Assembly: GCF_003268275.1 (NCBI RefSeq)
Contig: NZ_QLYR01000005.1
Coordinates: forward strand, 62,001 to 126,000
Source of the DNA: Hydrogeniiclostridium mannosilyticum
Lineage (GTDB): Bacteria > Bacillota > Clostridia > Oscillospirales > Acutalibacteraceae
DNA: 64,000 bases
Reading direction: 5' to 3'
The notes under the pieces are model-generated. The model had not been told where the DNA came from and made no database searches. It was given only the letters and a program-made list of their open reading frames with translations. Position numbers and translations under genes: made by a program. Below are positions 19,448-27,817 of this stretch, piece after piece (the stretch's first letter is position 1; each line of letters starts with the position of its first letter).

Positions 19448-19490
19448 GCCAAACAGCCGGGAACGGTATTACCGTTCCCGGCTGTTTGGC
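19448..19490. terminator. 20-bp perfect hairpin between convergent genes
   Basis: GCCAAACAGCCGGGAACGGT and its exact complement flank a 3-base loop. On the - strand it is followed by ATTTTCATC, which fits a terminator for the P-type ATPase. On the + strand the tail is TGAAAGAAC, so that direction is weaker. Confidence 0.65.
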
Positions 19491-19524
19491 TGAAAGAACA
19501 CATTAACTGAAATGAATTATGGCG

Positions 19525-21615
19525 TTAAAGTGGGCGTTGCTTTTTATTAGGCAGAGCAGTCATACTGTGGATGCTAATGCCAAGAGTTGAAAGATTGTGA
19601 AGGGTCGCTGATGTGGACGGCGGCAAAATTCCGGCAACGCCCAATGCGATCAGGCCTCCATTAAATCCGATTACAAAACGGTAGATCGCATGGATGCGCG
19701 CCATCAGCTCCAACGAGATCTGCCGTAGCCGCACCAGTTCCCACAGGCTTTCTGCAGCAATCGTAATATCGGCAATTTCCTGCGCGATAGCCGCGCCGTC
19801 ACTGATAGCAATGCCCGCGTCTGCTTCAGAAAGTGCGGGAGAGTCATTGATGCCGTCGCCAACCATAACAACTGTGTGGCCCGCCGCACGTAGAGAGGCT
19901 ACATAGTTGGCCTTGCCCTCAGGAAGAACCTCAGCACAGAATTCATCGACCCCTACACGAGCGGCAATGACAGAGGCTGTACGCCGACTGTCTCCGGTCA
20001 ACATAACAGTTTTCTGAATGCCGAGCCCGCGCAATGCGGCGAGAACTGCCGGGGCTTCTTCACGAAGGGGATCTGTAATGCAGATGACGGCAGCTAATTG
20101 CTCTCCGATTGCCAGATACAGATGGGAATATTCAAGAGGGAGGTTATCAAATTTCTCCTGATCCTCCGCAGAAATCGTACACTTTTCATCTTCAAAAATA
20201 AAATGTGCACTGCCAATGAGAACCCGTTCCTGATTTACCCGGCTGGAAATGCCGTGGGCGACAATATAATCCACTTTTGAATGAAGCTCTTCGTGCTTTA
20301 GCCCACGGCGCTTGGCTTCTTCTACAACGGCATTTGCCATGGAATGGGGAAAATGCTCCTCTAAGCAGGCGGCTAATCGCAGCATTTCATTTTCCTCGCG
20401 CCCGGAAAACGCAATAACCTGGGCGACCTGAGGGCAAGCGCGAGTCAGCGTACCGGTCTTGTCAAAAATAACCGTATCTGCCTGGGCGATTTTTTCCAAG
20501 AATTTTCCGCCTTTGACTGTGATATGCTCCCTTCCGGCTTCATTCATGGCAGAGAGTACAGCCAGGGGCATGGCAAGCTTCAAAGCGCAGGAAAAGTCCA
20601 CCATCAGCACGGATAGAGCCCGAGTGATATTGCGGGTTAAAATAAAGCTGAGGAGGCTCCCGGCAAATGTATAGGGTACCAGTTTATCTGCCAGGCTGGA
20701 GGCTTTACTTTCAGCGGTTGACTTCAGCTGCTCCGAGTGCTCTATCATAGCAACGATCTGGTCGTAACGGCTTTGGCCGGAAATCTGTTTGACCCAAATG
20801 GTACATTCCCCTTCCGCCACAGTGGTCCCTGCGTAGACAAAGCTTCCCGGGCGTTTAGCAACCGGAATTGATTCTCCGGTCAAGGAGGCCTGATTCACCA
20901 TAGCTTCTCCCTGAGAAACCACCCCGTCTACCGGTACAATGCCGCCAATGCGTACGATAACCTGATCCCCGGGCTGAATTTGAGAAATTGGGGTTAAAAT
21001 TTCGCCGTCGGGGGTGCTCAGCCATACACGATCTACATTTAAGGACATACATTGCGCCAGATCCTGAACCGACTTTTTTCTTGTCCATTCCTCCAAAAGC
21101 TCACCCAGCTCCAGCAGAAACATCACAGAACCGGCCGTGGCAAAATCTTTACGGAAGACCGAGATGCCAATGGAGATCGCATCCAATAATTCAACCTTGA
21201 TTTTTCTGTTGAACAGACAGCGCAGCCCACGGCGTAAAAAGGGGAGGGCGTGTAACAAAACCCTGGCAATTCGGAAGGGTGGGGGCAGAAATAAAGTGCC
21301 GAAAATTTTCATCGCTACTTTTCCTACCAGTTTTTCCTCAAACGCCCGATTCAATACACGGCTGCTGTGAGATGGCAGCGTGAGACTCTCCATCTGTTCC
21401 CAGGTAAGGCCCTTTAGGTTTTGTAGCACCTGGTCGCGGCTTCCTGTATAGTGTAAAATTAAGCATTGGGTGCGCTCATGCACCGTCGCCTGCTGTACCC
21501 AGGTTTGCTTTTTAAACCATGCTTCCAGCAGATCTGCCTGTTGTAGGCTCAAGCTTTTTTGTTTCAGCCTCAGTCGAATCCTTCCGCGGCTTTCATGTAT
21601 AATTACTGCATTCAT
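19525..21615 (-). CDS. P1B-type heavy-metal ATPase with SCALK membrane motif
   Basis: An ATP-driven transition-metal exporter of 696 residues. A degenerate HMA-like N-terminal domain lacks CxxC. The actuator has the TGES loop (QASLTGESIPVAK), Asp385 in DKTGTLT is the phosphorylated residue, and GDGINDSPAL is the hinge. The membrane metal motif, usually CPC or SPC, reads DFSCALK with Cys343: the proline is absent. That marks a distinct subgroup whose metal I cannot name; Mn, Zn or Fe are possible. Only about six membrane helices are apparent. It is the last gene of a three-gene unit after two tiny proteins, with ATG 21615 56 bases from the upstream stop. Confidence 0.85.
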   Translation of the reverse strand: MNAVIIHESRGRIRLRLKQKSLSLQQADLLEAWFKKQTWVQQATVHERTQCLILHYTGSRDQVLQNLKGLTWEQMESLTLPSHSSRVLNRAFEEKLVGKVAMKIFGTLFLPPPFRIARVLLHALPFLRRGLRCLFNRKIKVELLDAISIGISVFRKDFATAGSVMFLLELGELLEEWTRKKSVQDLAQCMSLNVDRVWLSTPDGEILTPISQIQPGDQVIVRIGGIVPVDGVVSQGEAMVNQASLTGESIPVAKRPGSFVYAGTTVAEGECTIWVKQISGQSRYDQIVAMIEHSEQLKSTAESKASSLADKLVPYTFAGSLLSFILTRNITRALSVLMVDFSCALKLAMPLAVLSAMNEAGREHITVKGGKFLEKIAQADTVIFDKTGTLTRACPQVAQVIAFSGREENEMLRLAACLEEHFPHSMANAVVEEAKRRGLKHEELHSKVDYIVAHGISSRVNQERVLIGSAHFIFEDEKCTISAEDQEKFDNLPLEYSHLYLAIGEQLAAVICITDPLREEAPAVLAALRGLGIQKTVMLTGDSRRTASVIAARVGVDEFCAEVLPEGKANYVASLRAAGHTVVMVGDGINDSPALSEADAGIAISDGAAIAQEIADITIAAESLWELVRLRQISLELMARIHAIYRFVIGFNGGLIALGVAGILPPSTSATLHNLSTLGISIHSMTALPNKKQRPL

Positions 21616-21671
21616 AATAAATCCTCCATGGAAAAGGGAGCCGCGGAACGGCTCCCTTTACTGTGGTTTAT

Positions 21672-21956
21672 TCAAGCCTCAGCCTTTTCGCCTTCATCAC
21701 AAACCTGAGCAGCGGCCTTTTCCTCAGCCTCTTTTGCGGCCCGTTCTTCGTTTAAATCCTTTGCGGAGGCCAAGATATCCCCGGTGTTTTCCTGCACGGT
21801 CGTAACGGTTTGCATAACTGAATCCTTCACACGCAGACCGGCGGCGGTTATATGTGTGTATACCTTTTTAGCATCTTTACTGGAGAGCAGCTTAACCCCC
21901 ACAGAACCGAACAGAACGCCGCCCACAAAACAGGCTAATTTTGAATAGATGCGCAT
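21672..21956 (-). CDS. DUF6110-type small membrane-anchored protein
   Basis: A 94-residue protein that I assign to the DUF6110 group. The N-terminus is a single hydrophobic segment with glycines (SKLACFVGGVLFGSVGVKLL, residues 5-24), followed by SSKDAKKVYTHITAAGLRVKD and a long charged helix rich in Glu and Ala, with one Cys near the end. It has the build of a small accessory anchor. GGAAGGG lies seven bases before ATG 21956. The next gene is the metal ATPase and the previous one is a 26-residue membrane peptide, so it is probably an accessory subunit of the transporter. No biochemical role is known to me. Confidence 0.75.
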   Translation of the reverse strand: MRIYSKLACFVGGVLFGSVGVKLLSSKDAKKVYTHITAAGLRVKDSVMQTVTTVQENTGDILASAKDLNEERAAKEAEEKAAAQVCDEGEKAEA

Positions 21957-21975
21957 AACGAACCCTTCCTTTTCT

Positions 21976-22056
21976 TTATTTATGTTTATATCCGGTGATG
22001 ATCACCATGATCATACAGACTACAGCGCCCCAAGCCCAAAAACGATGCTGCTTCAT
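21976..22056 (-). CDS. 26-residue single-helix membrane protein
   Basis: A tiny ORF: MKQHRFWAWGAVVCMIMVII followed by TGYKHK and TAA. A strong AAGGAGGG lies seven bases before the ATG, which supports real translation. One hydrophobic helix with a central Cys is flanked by basic, His-containing ends. It lies 19 bases upstream of the DUF6110 gene, and the metal ATPase follows. It resembles the DUF6219-type peptides that I recall beside such ATPases; that assignment is tentative. A role as a small transporter subunit is inferred from position. Confidence 0.7.
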   Translation of the reverse strand: MKQHRFWAWGAVVCMIMVIITGYKHK

Positions 22057-22365
22057 GATCATTCCCTCCTTAGTATTTGGAATACGGCGGTTTTACACCG
22101 TCCGCATTTTATGTTCATCAAGATAACCGCTGAACATAAGGTTATTCGTTACCGGAAAGTACAGTATGCCAGCATAGAGTTATCTGAGACTAACTAAATA
22201 AATTATACGACACTTTCCGCGGGCTGTCAAATAGAAATTTTACTCATTGGCTCATCACCGCGAAAGCGAACGCCAGACAAATGCTTTGCATCGGTATTGA
22301 AATAAAAATAAATACTTTCGTTCCTGGCCGAGAAAAGTTCACCGGCCGGAGACTGCCGCAATGCC
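22057..22365. promoter_or_regulatory. Upstream region of the metal-ATPase unit with two inverted repeats
   Basis: No gene is seen here. Two possible operators occur: TATGTTCA (22110-22117) with TGAACATA (22131-22138), spaced by 13 bases, and AGTTA / TAACT arms near 22175-22195. Either could bind a metal-responsive repressor. I could not place a convincing -35/-10 pair. Confidence 0.35.
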
Positions 22366-22401
22366 AAAAGGCGCTTCCGGATTTTTCCGGAAGCGCCTTT
22401 T
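22366..22401 (-). terminator. Terminator after the TIM-barrel protein gene
   Basis: A 15-bp perfect stem AAAAGGCGCTTCCGG / CCGGAAGCGCCTTTT with a 6-base loop supplies its own T run. It ends the UroD-like/TIM-barrel unit. Confidence 0.85.
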
Positions 22402-22411
22402 GATGGGCCTA

Positions 22412-23458
22412 TCAAGCCTGTTTGTCACAAATTTCAGCAAGATAAGAAAGCAGGGGGTAGCTTTCCTTTACGGCCTTCCAATAAGGCTCTGAAAGGAACC
22501 AGGTACCGGACATCAGAAAGATATTGCGCAAGCCCGCAGCAATTTCCAGCTCAATCTTGTGGATGAGATTTTCGGGTGTCAGGCTGTTTGCCGGGAAGAC
22601 GGTGCTCTCGCTGTATAGCTCCAGCCCTTTGGCAAGTTTACTGTGTGCAGTGATACTTTGCAGCAGAGATAATTTTTCGCTGCTTGCGTCAAAATCCTTA
22701 TCGCAGAAGTGGGATTCGCCCACCCTGACGAGTAAATCCGGAATTTCTTGCCGCAGAAGAGGCAGGTCGATGCCATGGTAGCGGCAGCCGTCGTGCATCA
22801 CCATGATGCCGCTTTGAATCCCGTCAACCTTGGTTTCCACCAAAAAGCGTTTGACCTTTTGGCAGATGTCCTCCTGCCATTCCTCCTGAAGCCTATGGTC
22901 CTCTTCGGAAGGGGATGCGGCAAAAAGCCTGGCTGTCAGCTGCACACGGTCAAAATGGTGGCGATATTTTTCGTTAAAGGCGGCCAAGCAAGAATCGCAG
23001 AAGCACCCGGTGATTTCATGGCCCCAGTTTCCCATTCTCAGGTCGTCGTCAAAAAAGACGCGTGTAACACCCAATTCCTTCCAGCGCAGCATAGCCTCTC
23101 GGTTATCGCGAATCATCGCATCGTTAATGCAGGCGCAGTAATGGACGGGCTTGCCATAACGGTCGATCCGATAGCTCCAATGGTCTGGGATTTTCAGGTC
23201 CAGGCTCTCGTCATTCGGATCCAGGGAATTACCAGGGTGCCCGACTGGAACTGAGACGACCTGTGCCTCAAATCCCTCCGTTTCCAGCAGCTGTTTTACC
23301 TGCACCATTTCCTCCCAGGTGGAATCGTAATGCCCGAAGAAATAACCGTCGATCCAGAGCGTCGACACATGCGCTTCCTTCATCCAGCGCAGTTTCTGGG
23401 CCCGCTCCGGGTCGTTTAAAAATTCATGTGCACGGATGGAATAATTAAAACGAAGCAT
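22412..23458 (-). CDS. Putative TIM-barrel glycosidase-like protein
   Basis: I cannot place this 348-residue protein in a named family. Its pattern is that of a beta/alpha barrel from clan GH-A relatives: HVSTLWIDGYFFGHYDSTWEEM at the start, then EAMLRWKELGVTRVFFDDD, followed by GCFCDSCLAAFNEKY. This CxCxxC-F-Y block resembles the zinc cluster of GH42 enzymes such as the one at 48730. Acidic candidates for catalysis include the FDDD triad and ELYSES near the C-terminus. No signal peptide is present. ATG 23458 has GAGGAGAAAAGG upstream. It lies 29 bases after the UroD-like gene and probably shares its transcript and AraC control. Confidence 0.55.
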   Translation of the reverse strand: MLRFNYSIRAHEFLNDPERAQKLRWMKEAHVSTLWIDGYFFGHYDSTWEEMVQVKQLLETEGFEAQVVSVPVGHPGNSLDPNDESLDLKIPDHWSYRIDRYGKPVHYCACINDAMIRDNREAMLRWKELGVTRVFFDDDLRMGNWGHEITGCFCDSCLAAFNEKYRHHFDRVQLTARLFAASPSEEDHRLQEEWQEDICQKVKRFLVETKVDGIQSGIMVMHDGCRYHGIDLPLLRQEIPDLLVRVGESHFCDKDFDASSEKLSLLQSITAHSKLAKGLELYSESTVFPANSLTPENLIHKIELEIAAGLRNIFLMSGTWFLSEPYWKAVKESYPLLSYLAEICDKQA

Positions 23459-23487
23459 AACCTTTTCTCCTCACCCAAACGTTATCA

Positions 23488-24480
23488 TTATTTTAAAGCG
23501 CCGTATTCCTGGAACAGGCGCATGTAGGTATGATAATTTTCCAAGGAAACGTCCGGGGGAGTTTGATGGTCGACTGCGGGAATATAACCTCCGGAGCGAA
23601 TTGCCGGCAGCAGCCGCTCAAATTCCGCCCGCAGCGCCGCCTCGCCTTTATGCATAATGGTCTTGTCAAAACCGCCGATCATCAAGAAGTCGGGGTAATT
23701 TTCACGGATTCGGTTGACATCCACACCAGCCATCCGTTCCAACGGCAAAACGCCCTGGATGCCGGCATCGAGAAACCAGGGAATCAGGGGCTCGACATTT
23801 CCGTCCGTGTCAATAAACACTTTTGTGCCCTGGGCCTTTACAAGCGGTACAATTTCTTTATAATAAGGAAGGATGAACTCATCGTAGAGCTCACGGGAAA
23901 GCATGGGGCCGTGGTTGTAGGACATATCCTCGGCCATGGTCATGAAAGTGGGCGAAATGAGGGAATAAATCATTTCAAGCACCTTTTTATTGAAAACGCA
24001 GAGGTCTTGGTTCATCTGATGCATGAGCTCCGGGTAATCATAAAACGCATATAAGTGGTTTTCAATGCCAAACAACGTGCGGGGGAACCAGAAGAACCCC
24101 TCCAGAGAAAACCAATAAACAAAGCCGTTGTTTTTGTTGGCCTCCGAAAAGGCCTTGATGCGTGCGTAATTTTCATTGAGGATCTCGTCGGTAAAAAGAT
24201 GCTTTTTGATAGCCTCATATTCAGCCTCGTCGTTGATGATGGGAGCGCCGTGATAGGGGGCCTGCGGACAAGTAGCATCCCGGGGGGCCACCCAAAACTG
24301 CATCAGGCGGTCCTGCCCGAAATAATCGTTCAGTCCGTTCCCGAGCTCAATATCCTTCGGCAGCCCCTGCTGCCACCACTCGTTCAGGGTTTTATCCCAC
24401 CAGCCTGCCCACTCCACCATGGGTACTCGGTCTGCATCCTTATCAAAGTTCAGTATTTTTTGAAAACGCTCAAGATTCTC
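23488..24480 (-). CDS. Uroporphyrinogen decarboxylase-fold protein (methyltransferase-like)
   Basis: A 330-residue protein of the URO-D superfamily, which covers heme-pathway decarboxylases and the corrinoid-linked methyltransferases MtaA/MtbA. LMIGGFDKTIMHKG and MTMAEDMSYNHGPMLS are typical of the uncharacterised branch found near glycan genes. The HxC zinc motif of methyltransferases is replaced by DTDGN, so neither classical activity can be assumed. ATG 24480 was chosen because AAGGAG lies eight bases upstream. It is divergent from an AraC regulator and co-directional with a TIM-barrel protein, and no heme genes are nearby, which argues against a heme role. Confidence 0.75.
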   Translation of the reverse strand, partial: ENLERFQKILNFDKDADRVPMVEWAGWWDKTLNEWWQQGLPKDIELGNGLNDYFGQDRLMQFWVAPRDATCPQAPYHGAPIINDEAEYEAIKKHLFTDEILNENYARIKAFSEANKNNGFVYWFSLEGFFWFPRTLFGIENHLYAFYDYPELMHQMNQDLCVFNKKVLEMIYSLISPTFMTMAEDMSYNHGPMLSRELYDEFILPYYKEIVPLVKAQGTKVFIDTDGNVEPLIPWFLDAGIQGVLPLERMAGVDVNRIRENYPDFLMIGGFDKTIMHKGEAALRAEFERLLPAIRSGGYIPAVDHQTPPDVSLENYHTYMRLFQEYGALK

Positions 24481-24532
24481 CATTTGCAATACTCCTTTTT
24501 GTTGTTTCAAGCATTAAGAAAATAATTTTCAT

Positions 24533-24560
24533 TTGACGGGCTTTCTATTTCAGCTATTAT
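24533..24560 (+). promoter_or_regulatory. Candidate promoter of the AraC regulator
   Basis: TTGACG (24533-24538) and TATTAT (24555-24560) are 16 bases apart in the divergent gap. No comparable pair was found for the opposite strand, which fits activator-dependent transcription of the UroD-like gene. Confidence 0.45.
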
Positions 24561-24625
24561 TATATTGAATAACGTAGGGAAGAGTGATGGTCTTTTTTAA
24601 TCATTTACGGGGGGGAATTTAAGGT

Positions 24626-25519
24626 TTGCGTGTCTTTTTTGACTCACTTCAAAGTAAAGAGATCGCTATATTTATGGAGCGGTATCCGCTTTCTGAGGAT
24701 ATTGCCGCTCATAATCATGATTTTATCGAAATGGCCTATGTGCTTGAAGGAACGGTACAGCACAGCAGCAACGGGAAAACCTGTACGGCGCACGCAGGGG
24801 ATTATTTTATTTTAGATGTCGATACCCCCCATATTTACCACACGGCGGGGAAGGGGTCTCAGGTGATCAACTGCATTTTTTTGCCGGCCTTTATTGATTC
24901 TTCCCTGCATGTGTACCGTGATTTTAACAGTATTGTCAAGCATTATTTGGTTCACTTTGACGAGCGGTTTAATTTCCGCCCCTATAGCGGAACGGTTTTT
25001 CATGACCCGGACCGTATCATATGCGAACGTTTGTTTAAAATGGAACAAGAGTACCATGAAAGGGGCCCCGGTTATTTGCAGATGATCCGTTCCTATTTAA
25101 TAGAGTTGATTATCTGTACCTTGCGGCAGCTGCCGGTAGAGAGTGCGGAAAGAGATGTGGATATCCAATTTGTCAAAGAAATGGTTCGGAAGCACTCCAG
25201 CGAAAAGCTGTGCCTTTCAGAACTTGCACGGCAGTTAAACATTACCGTTCCTGCACTCAGTCAAAAATTCACCCGGGTTGTAGGGATGGGTTATAAGGAA
25301 TATTTACAGAATTACCGGATTGGGGAGGCCTGCCGGCTGCTTGCCAACAGCAATGAAAAGGTAGCGGATATTGCTACCATGGTCGGCTATCAGGATTTAA
25401 AATTTTTTCATCTTATTTTTCATAGGGTAATCGGATTGTCGCCGTCCGACTACCGCAGGGAGCAAAGAAAATCACAAAAGAGCAATTCGGGTGCAGAAGG
25501 CAGAAAAGAAAAAGCGTAA
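24626..25519 (+). CDS. AraC family regulator with cupin sensor domain
   Basis: A 297-residue transcription factor. The N-terminal cupin (residues 15-95; HNHDFIEMAYVLEGT and AGDYFILDVDTPH) would bind a small ligand, probably a sugar. The C-terminal AraC domain has two helix-turn-helix motifs (LSELARQLNITVPALSQKF and VADIATMVGYQDLKFF) and the LSPSDYRRE end signature. TTG 24626 follows GGGGGGG by about ten bases. It is divergent from the UroD-like/TIM-barrel genes and most likely activates them. A basic, disordered tail follows the DNA-binding domain. Confidence 0.9.
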   Translation: MRVFFDSLQSKEIAIFMERYPLSEDIAAHNHDFIEMAYVLEGTVQHSSNGKTCTAHAGDYFILDVDTPHIYHTAGKGSQVINCIFLPAFIDSSLHVYRDFNSIVKHYLVHFDERFNFRPYSGTVFHDPDRIICERLFKMEQEYHERGPGYLQMIRSYLIELIICTLRQLPVESAERDVDIQFVKEMVRKHSSEKLCLSELARQLNITVPALSQKFTRVVGMGYKEYLQNYRIGEACRLLANSNEKVADIATMVGYQDLKFFHLIFHRVIGLSPSDYRREQRKSQKSNSGAEGRKEKA

Positions 25520-25556
25520 AAATGCCTTGTCCGCCCGGCTGCCGAGGCATTTTTCC
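25518..25556 (+). terminator. Terminator after the araC-type gene
   Basis: The stem AAAAATGCCTT / GAGGCATTTTT has one G-U pair and ends in Ts. The following 25557-25650 shows no gene. Confidence 0.7.
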
Positions 25557-25658
25557 ATTATACAGACGGCCTTGTAAAAAAATGGACGCTAACATCTGAA
25601 TTTATTTTTTACGCTTTTAAGCTTTCGTAAAGAAAAAAGAAATTTTAGAGGGAATGTG

Positions 25659-25693
25659 TTGCAATCCATAAAAGTTTGTGATATATTTAACAT
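25659..25693 (+). promoter_or_regulatory. Promoter and Rex-like operator of the butyrate operon
   Basis: TTGCAA (25659-25664) and TATATT (25682-25687) are 17 bases apart. Over the -10 lies TTGTGATATATTTAACAT (25676-25693), matching 11 of 14 fixed bases of the clostridial Rex box TTGTTAA-N4-TTAACAA. Rex releases DNA at high NADH, so this position fits redox control of the operon. The promoter is seen; the operator is inferred. Confidence 0.6.
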
Positions 25694-25766
25694 ACAGTTT
25701 TATGGGCGTTCGCAATTTGCAGCGCCAATGTGATGAGTGATAAGAAGTGAATGGAGGAACAAAGTC

Positions 25767-26951
25767 ATGTCAAAAACAATCGTTCTTGCAGGTGCAGTCC
25801 GTACAGCCGTTGGTAAAATGGGTGGTGCGCTTGCCAACACTCCTGCGGTGACCCTGGGTTCCATTGTAATAAAGGAAGCTCTGAACCGCGCTAATGTAGC
25901 ACCTGACCAGGTTGACGAGGTTTTCATGGGCTGTGTTATTCAGGCAGGCCTAGGGCAGAATGTTGCCCGTCAGGCTGCGGTTAAGGCTGGTATTCCGGTT
26001 GAGGTTCCGGCATTGACTGTCAATAATGTCTGCGGCTCCGGTTTAAAGTGTATCAATATGGCTGCCGCTATGATCGCTGCCGGCGAGGCCGATGTTGTTG
26101 TTGCGGGCGGTATGGAGAATATGTCCATGGCTCCGTATGCGCTGAACAATGCCCGCTATGGCTACCGTATGAATGATGGTAAGCTGGTTGACACCATGGT
26201 TCACGACGCTTTGTGGGATGCCTTCAACGATTATCATATGGGTATTACGGCAGAAAATGTTGCCGAAAAGTATGGCCTCACCCGTGAAATGCAGGATGAG
26301 TTTGCCGCCTCCAGCCAGCAAAAATGTGAAAAGGCTTGGGCGGAGGGCCGCTTTAGCGATGAAATTGTACCGGTACCGGTTAAGGTTAAGAAGGAAACCG
26401 TGATGTTTGATAAGGACGAAGGCCCCCGCGCTGGAGTTACCGCCGAGGGCATCAGTAAGCTTCGCCCGGCATTCAAGGCAGACGGAACGGTCACCGCAGC
26501 AAATGCTTCTGGCATCAATGACGGCGCTGCAGCGATTGTTGTTATGAGCGAGGAAAAAGCGAAAGAGCTGGGCGTAAAGCCGATGGCTAAGTTTGTAGTC
26601 GGTGCTTCCGCTGGGCTCGACCCGTCCATCATGGGTGTCGGCCCTGCTTTCAGCACCAGAAAGGCGCTTGAAAAGGCCGGCATGAAAATGGAGGATGTTG
26701 ATCTAGTCGAGGCTAACGAGGCTTTTGCCGCGCAGTCTTTAGCAGTTGCCAAAGAGCTCAATTTCGACATGAACAAAGTCAATGTAAACGGCGGCGCTAT
26801 TGCAATCGGTCATCCGGTTGGCGCTTCCGGCTGCCGTATCCTGGTGACCCTGCTTCATGAAATGCAGAAGAGAGAGGATGCCAAGGTCGGCCTGGCCACA
26901 CTGTGCGTTGGCGGCGGTATGGGCGTTACCACAATTGTCGAGAAATATTAA
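25767..26951 (+). CDS. thlA: Acetyl-CoA acetyltransferase (thiolase)
   Basis: Condenses two acetyl-CoA into acetoacetyl-CoA, the first step of butyrate formation. The 394-residue protein has the three catalytic residues: Cys89 in NNVCGSG, His349 in [10 protein letters not shown] and Cys380 in LCVGGGMG. The adenine-loop and GGMENMS signature are intact. ATG 25767 follows GGAGGAACAAAGTC; the earlier in-frame start at 25737 lacks a ribosome site. First gene of thl-crt-hbd-bcd-etfB-etfA; crt begins 35 bases later. A Rex-like site lies on its promoter. Confidence 0.95.
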   Translation: MSKTIVLAGAVRTAVGKMGGALANTPAVTLGSIVIKEALNRANVAPDQVDEVFMGCVIQAGLGQNVARQAAVKAGIPVEVPALTVNNVCGSGLKCINMAAAMIAAGEADVVVAGGMENMSMAPYALNNARYGYRMNDGKLVDTMVHDALWDAFNDYHMGITAENVAEKYGLTREMQDEFAASSQQKCEKAWAEGRFSDEIVPVPVKVKKETVMFDKDEGPRAGVTAEGISKLRPAFKADGTVTAANASGINDGAAAIVVMSEEKAKELGVKPMAKFVVGASAGLDPSIMGVGPAFSTRKALEKAGMKMEDVDLVEANEAFAAQSLAVAKELNFDMNKVNVNGGAIAIGHPVGASGCRILVTLLHEMQKREDAKVGLATLCVGGGMGVTTIVEKY

Positions 26952-26986
26952 TTTGCCCTGATGTTAAAGCAAAGGGAGGATTTGCC

Positions 26987-27763
26987 ATGAACTTTATTCA
27001 ATATGAGCAAAAAGACGCTGTTGCCGTGCTGACTATCAGCCGTGAAAAGGCATTAAACGCGCTGAACTCCGAGGTGCTTACCGAGATGGAAAGCACAATC
27101 GATGCCATTGATTTAGAGACCGTTCGCTGCCTGATTATTACGGGCGCCGGTCAAAAATCCTTTGTTGCCGGCGCGGATATCGGCGAGATGAGCACGCTGT
27201 CCAAAGCTGACGGCGAGGCTTTCGGCAAAAAAGGAAACGATGTTTTCCGTAAGATTGAAACGCTGCCGATTCCTGTCATTGCGGCGGTCAACGGTTTTGC
27301 TTTGGGTGGAGGCTGTGAGCTTTCCATGAGCTGTGACATCCGTTTAGCCGCCGAGAATGCCGTTTTCGGCCAGCCGGAAACAGGCCTGGGCATTACCCCT
27401 GGTTTCGGCGGTACACAGCGTTTGGCCCGGCTGATTCCGGTCGGTAAGGCAAAGGAAATGATTTATGCCGGCACAAAAATCAAGGCCGATGAAGCGCTGG
27501 CCTTGGGGCTTGTTAATGCGGTCTACTCCAGTGAAGAGCTGCTTCCGGCTGCTGAGAAGCTGGCCGGGAAAATTGCCCGCAACGCACCGATTGCCGTCCG
27601 CGCATGCAAAAAGGCGGTTAACGACGGACTCGAGGCTTCCATGGACGAAGCGCTTGTCATAGAAGAAAAGCTGTTCGGCAGCTGCTTTGAGACGGAGGAC
27701 CAGATCAATGGCATGAAGGCTTTTCTGGCAAAAGAGAAACCTGCTCCGTTTGTAAACAGATAA
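26987..27763 (+). CDS. crt: 3-hydroxybutyryl-CoA dehydratase (crotonase)
   Basis: Removes water from 3-hydroxybutyryl-CoA to give crotonyl-CoA. The 258-residue protein has the crotonase oxyanion segments (AGADIGEM and GFALGGGCELSMSCD) and the two catalytic glutamates in GGCELS and GQPETGLGITPG. ATG 26987 follows GGGAGGATTTGCC. An earlier in-frame start overlaps thl and is rejected. Third carbon-chain step in butyrate synthesis; its substrate is made by hbd, the next gene. Confidence 0.95.
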   Translation: MNFIQYEQKDAVAVLTISREKALNALNSEVLTEMESTIDAIDLETVRCLIITGAGQKSFVAGADIGEMSTLSKADGEAFGKKGNDVFRKIETLPIPVIAAVNGFALGGGCELSMSCDIRLAAENAVFGQPETGLGITPGFGGTQRLARLIPVGKAKEMIYAGTKIKADEALALGLVNAVYSSEELLPAAEKLAGKIARNAPIAVRACKKAVNDGLEASMDEALVIEEKLFGSCFETEDQINGMKAFLAKEKPAPFVNR

Positions 27764-27817
27764 ATTTGAGTTGTAAGCTACGAATTAGAACGATATAAAA
27801 ATTAGGAGGAAATATCC

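Noticed and set aside
22227-22415. 62-codon - strand frame after the TIM-barrel gene
   Set aside because: It starts inside the terminator hairpin of the upstream gene and shows no ribosome site.
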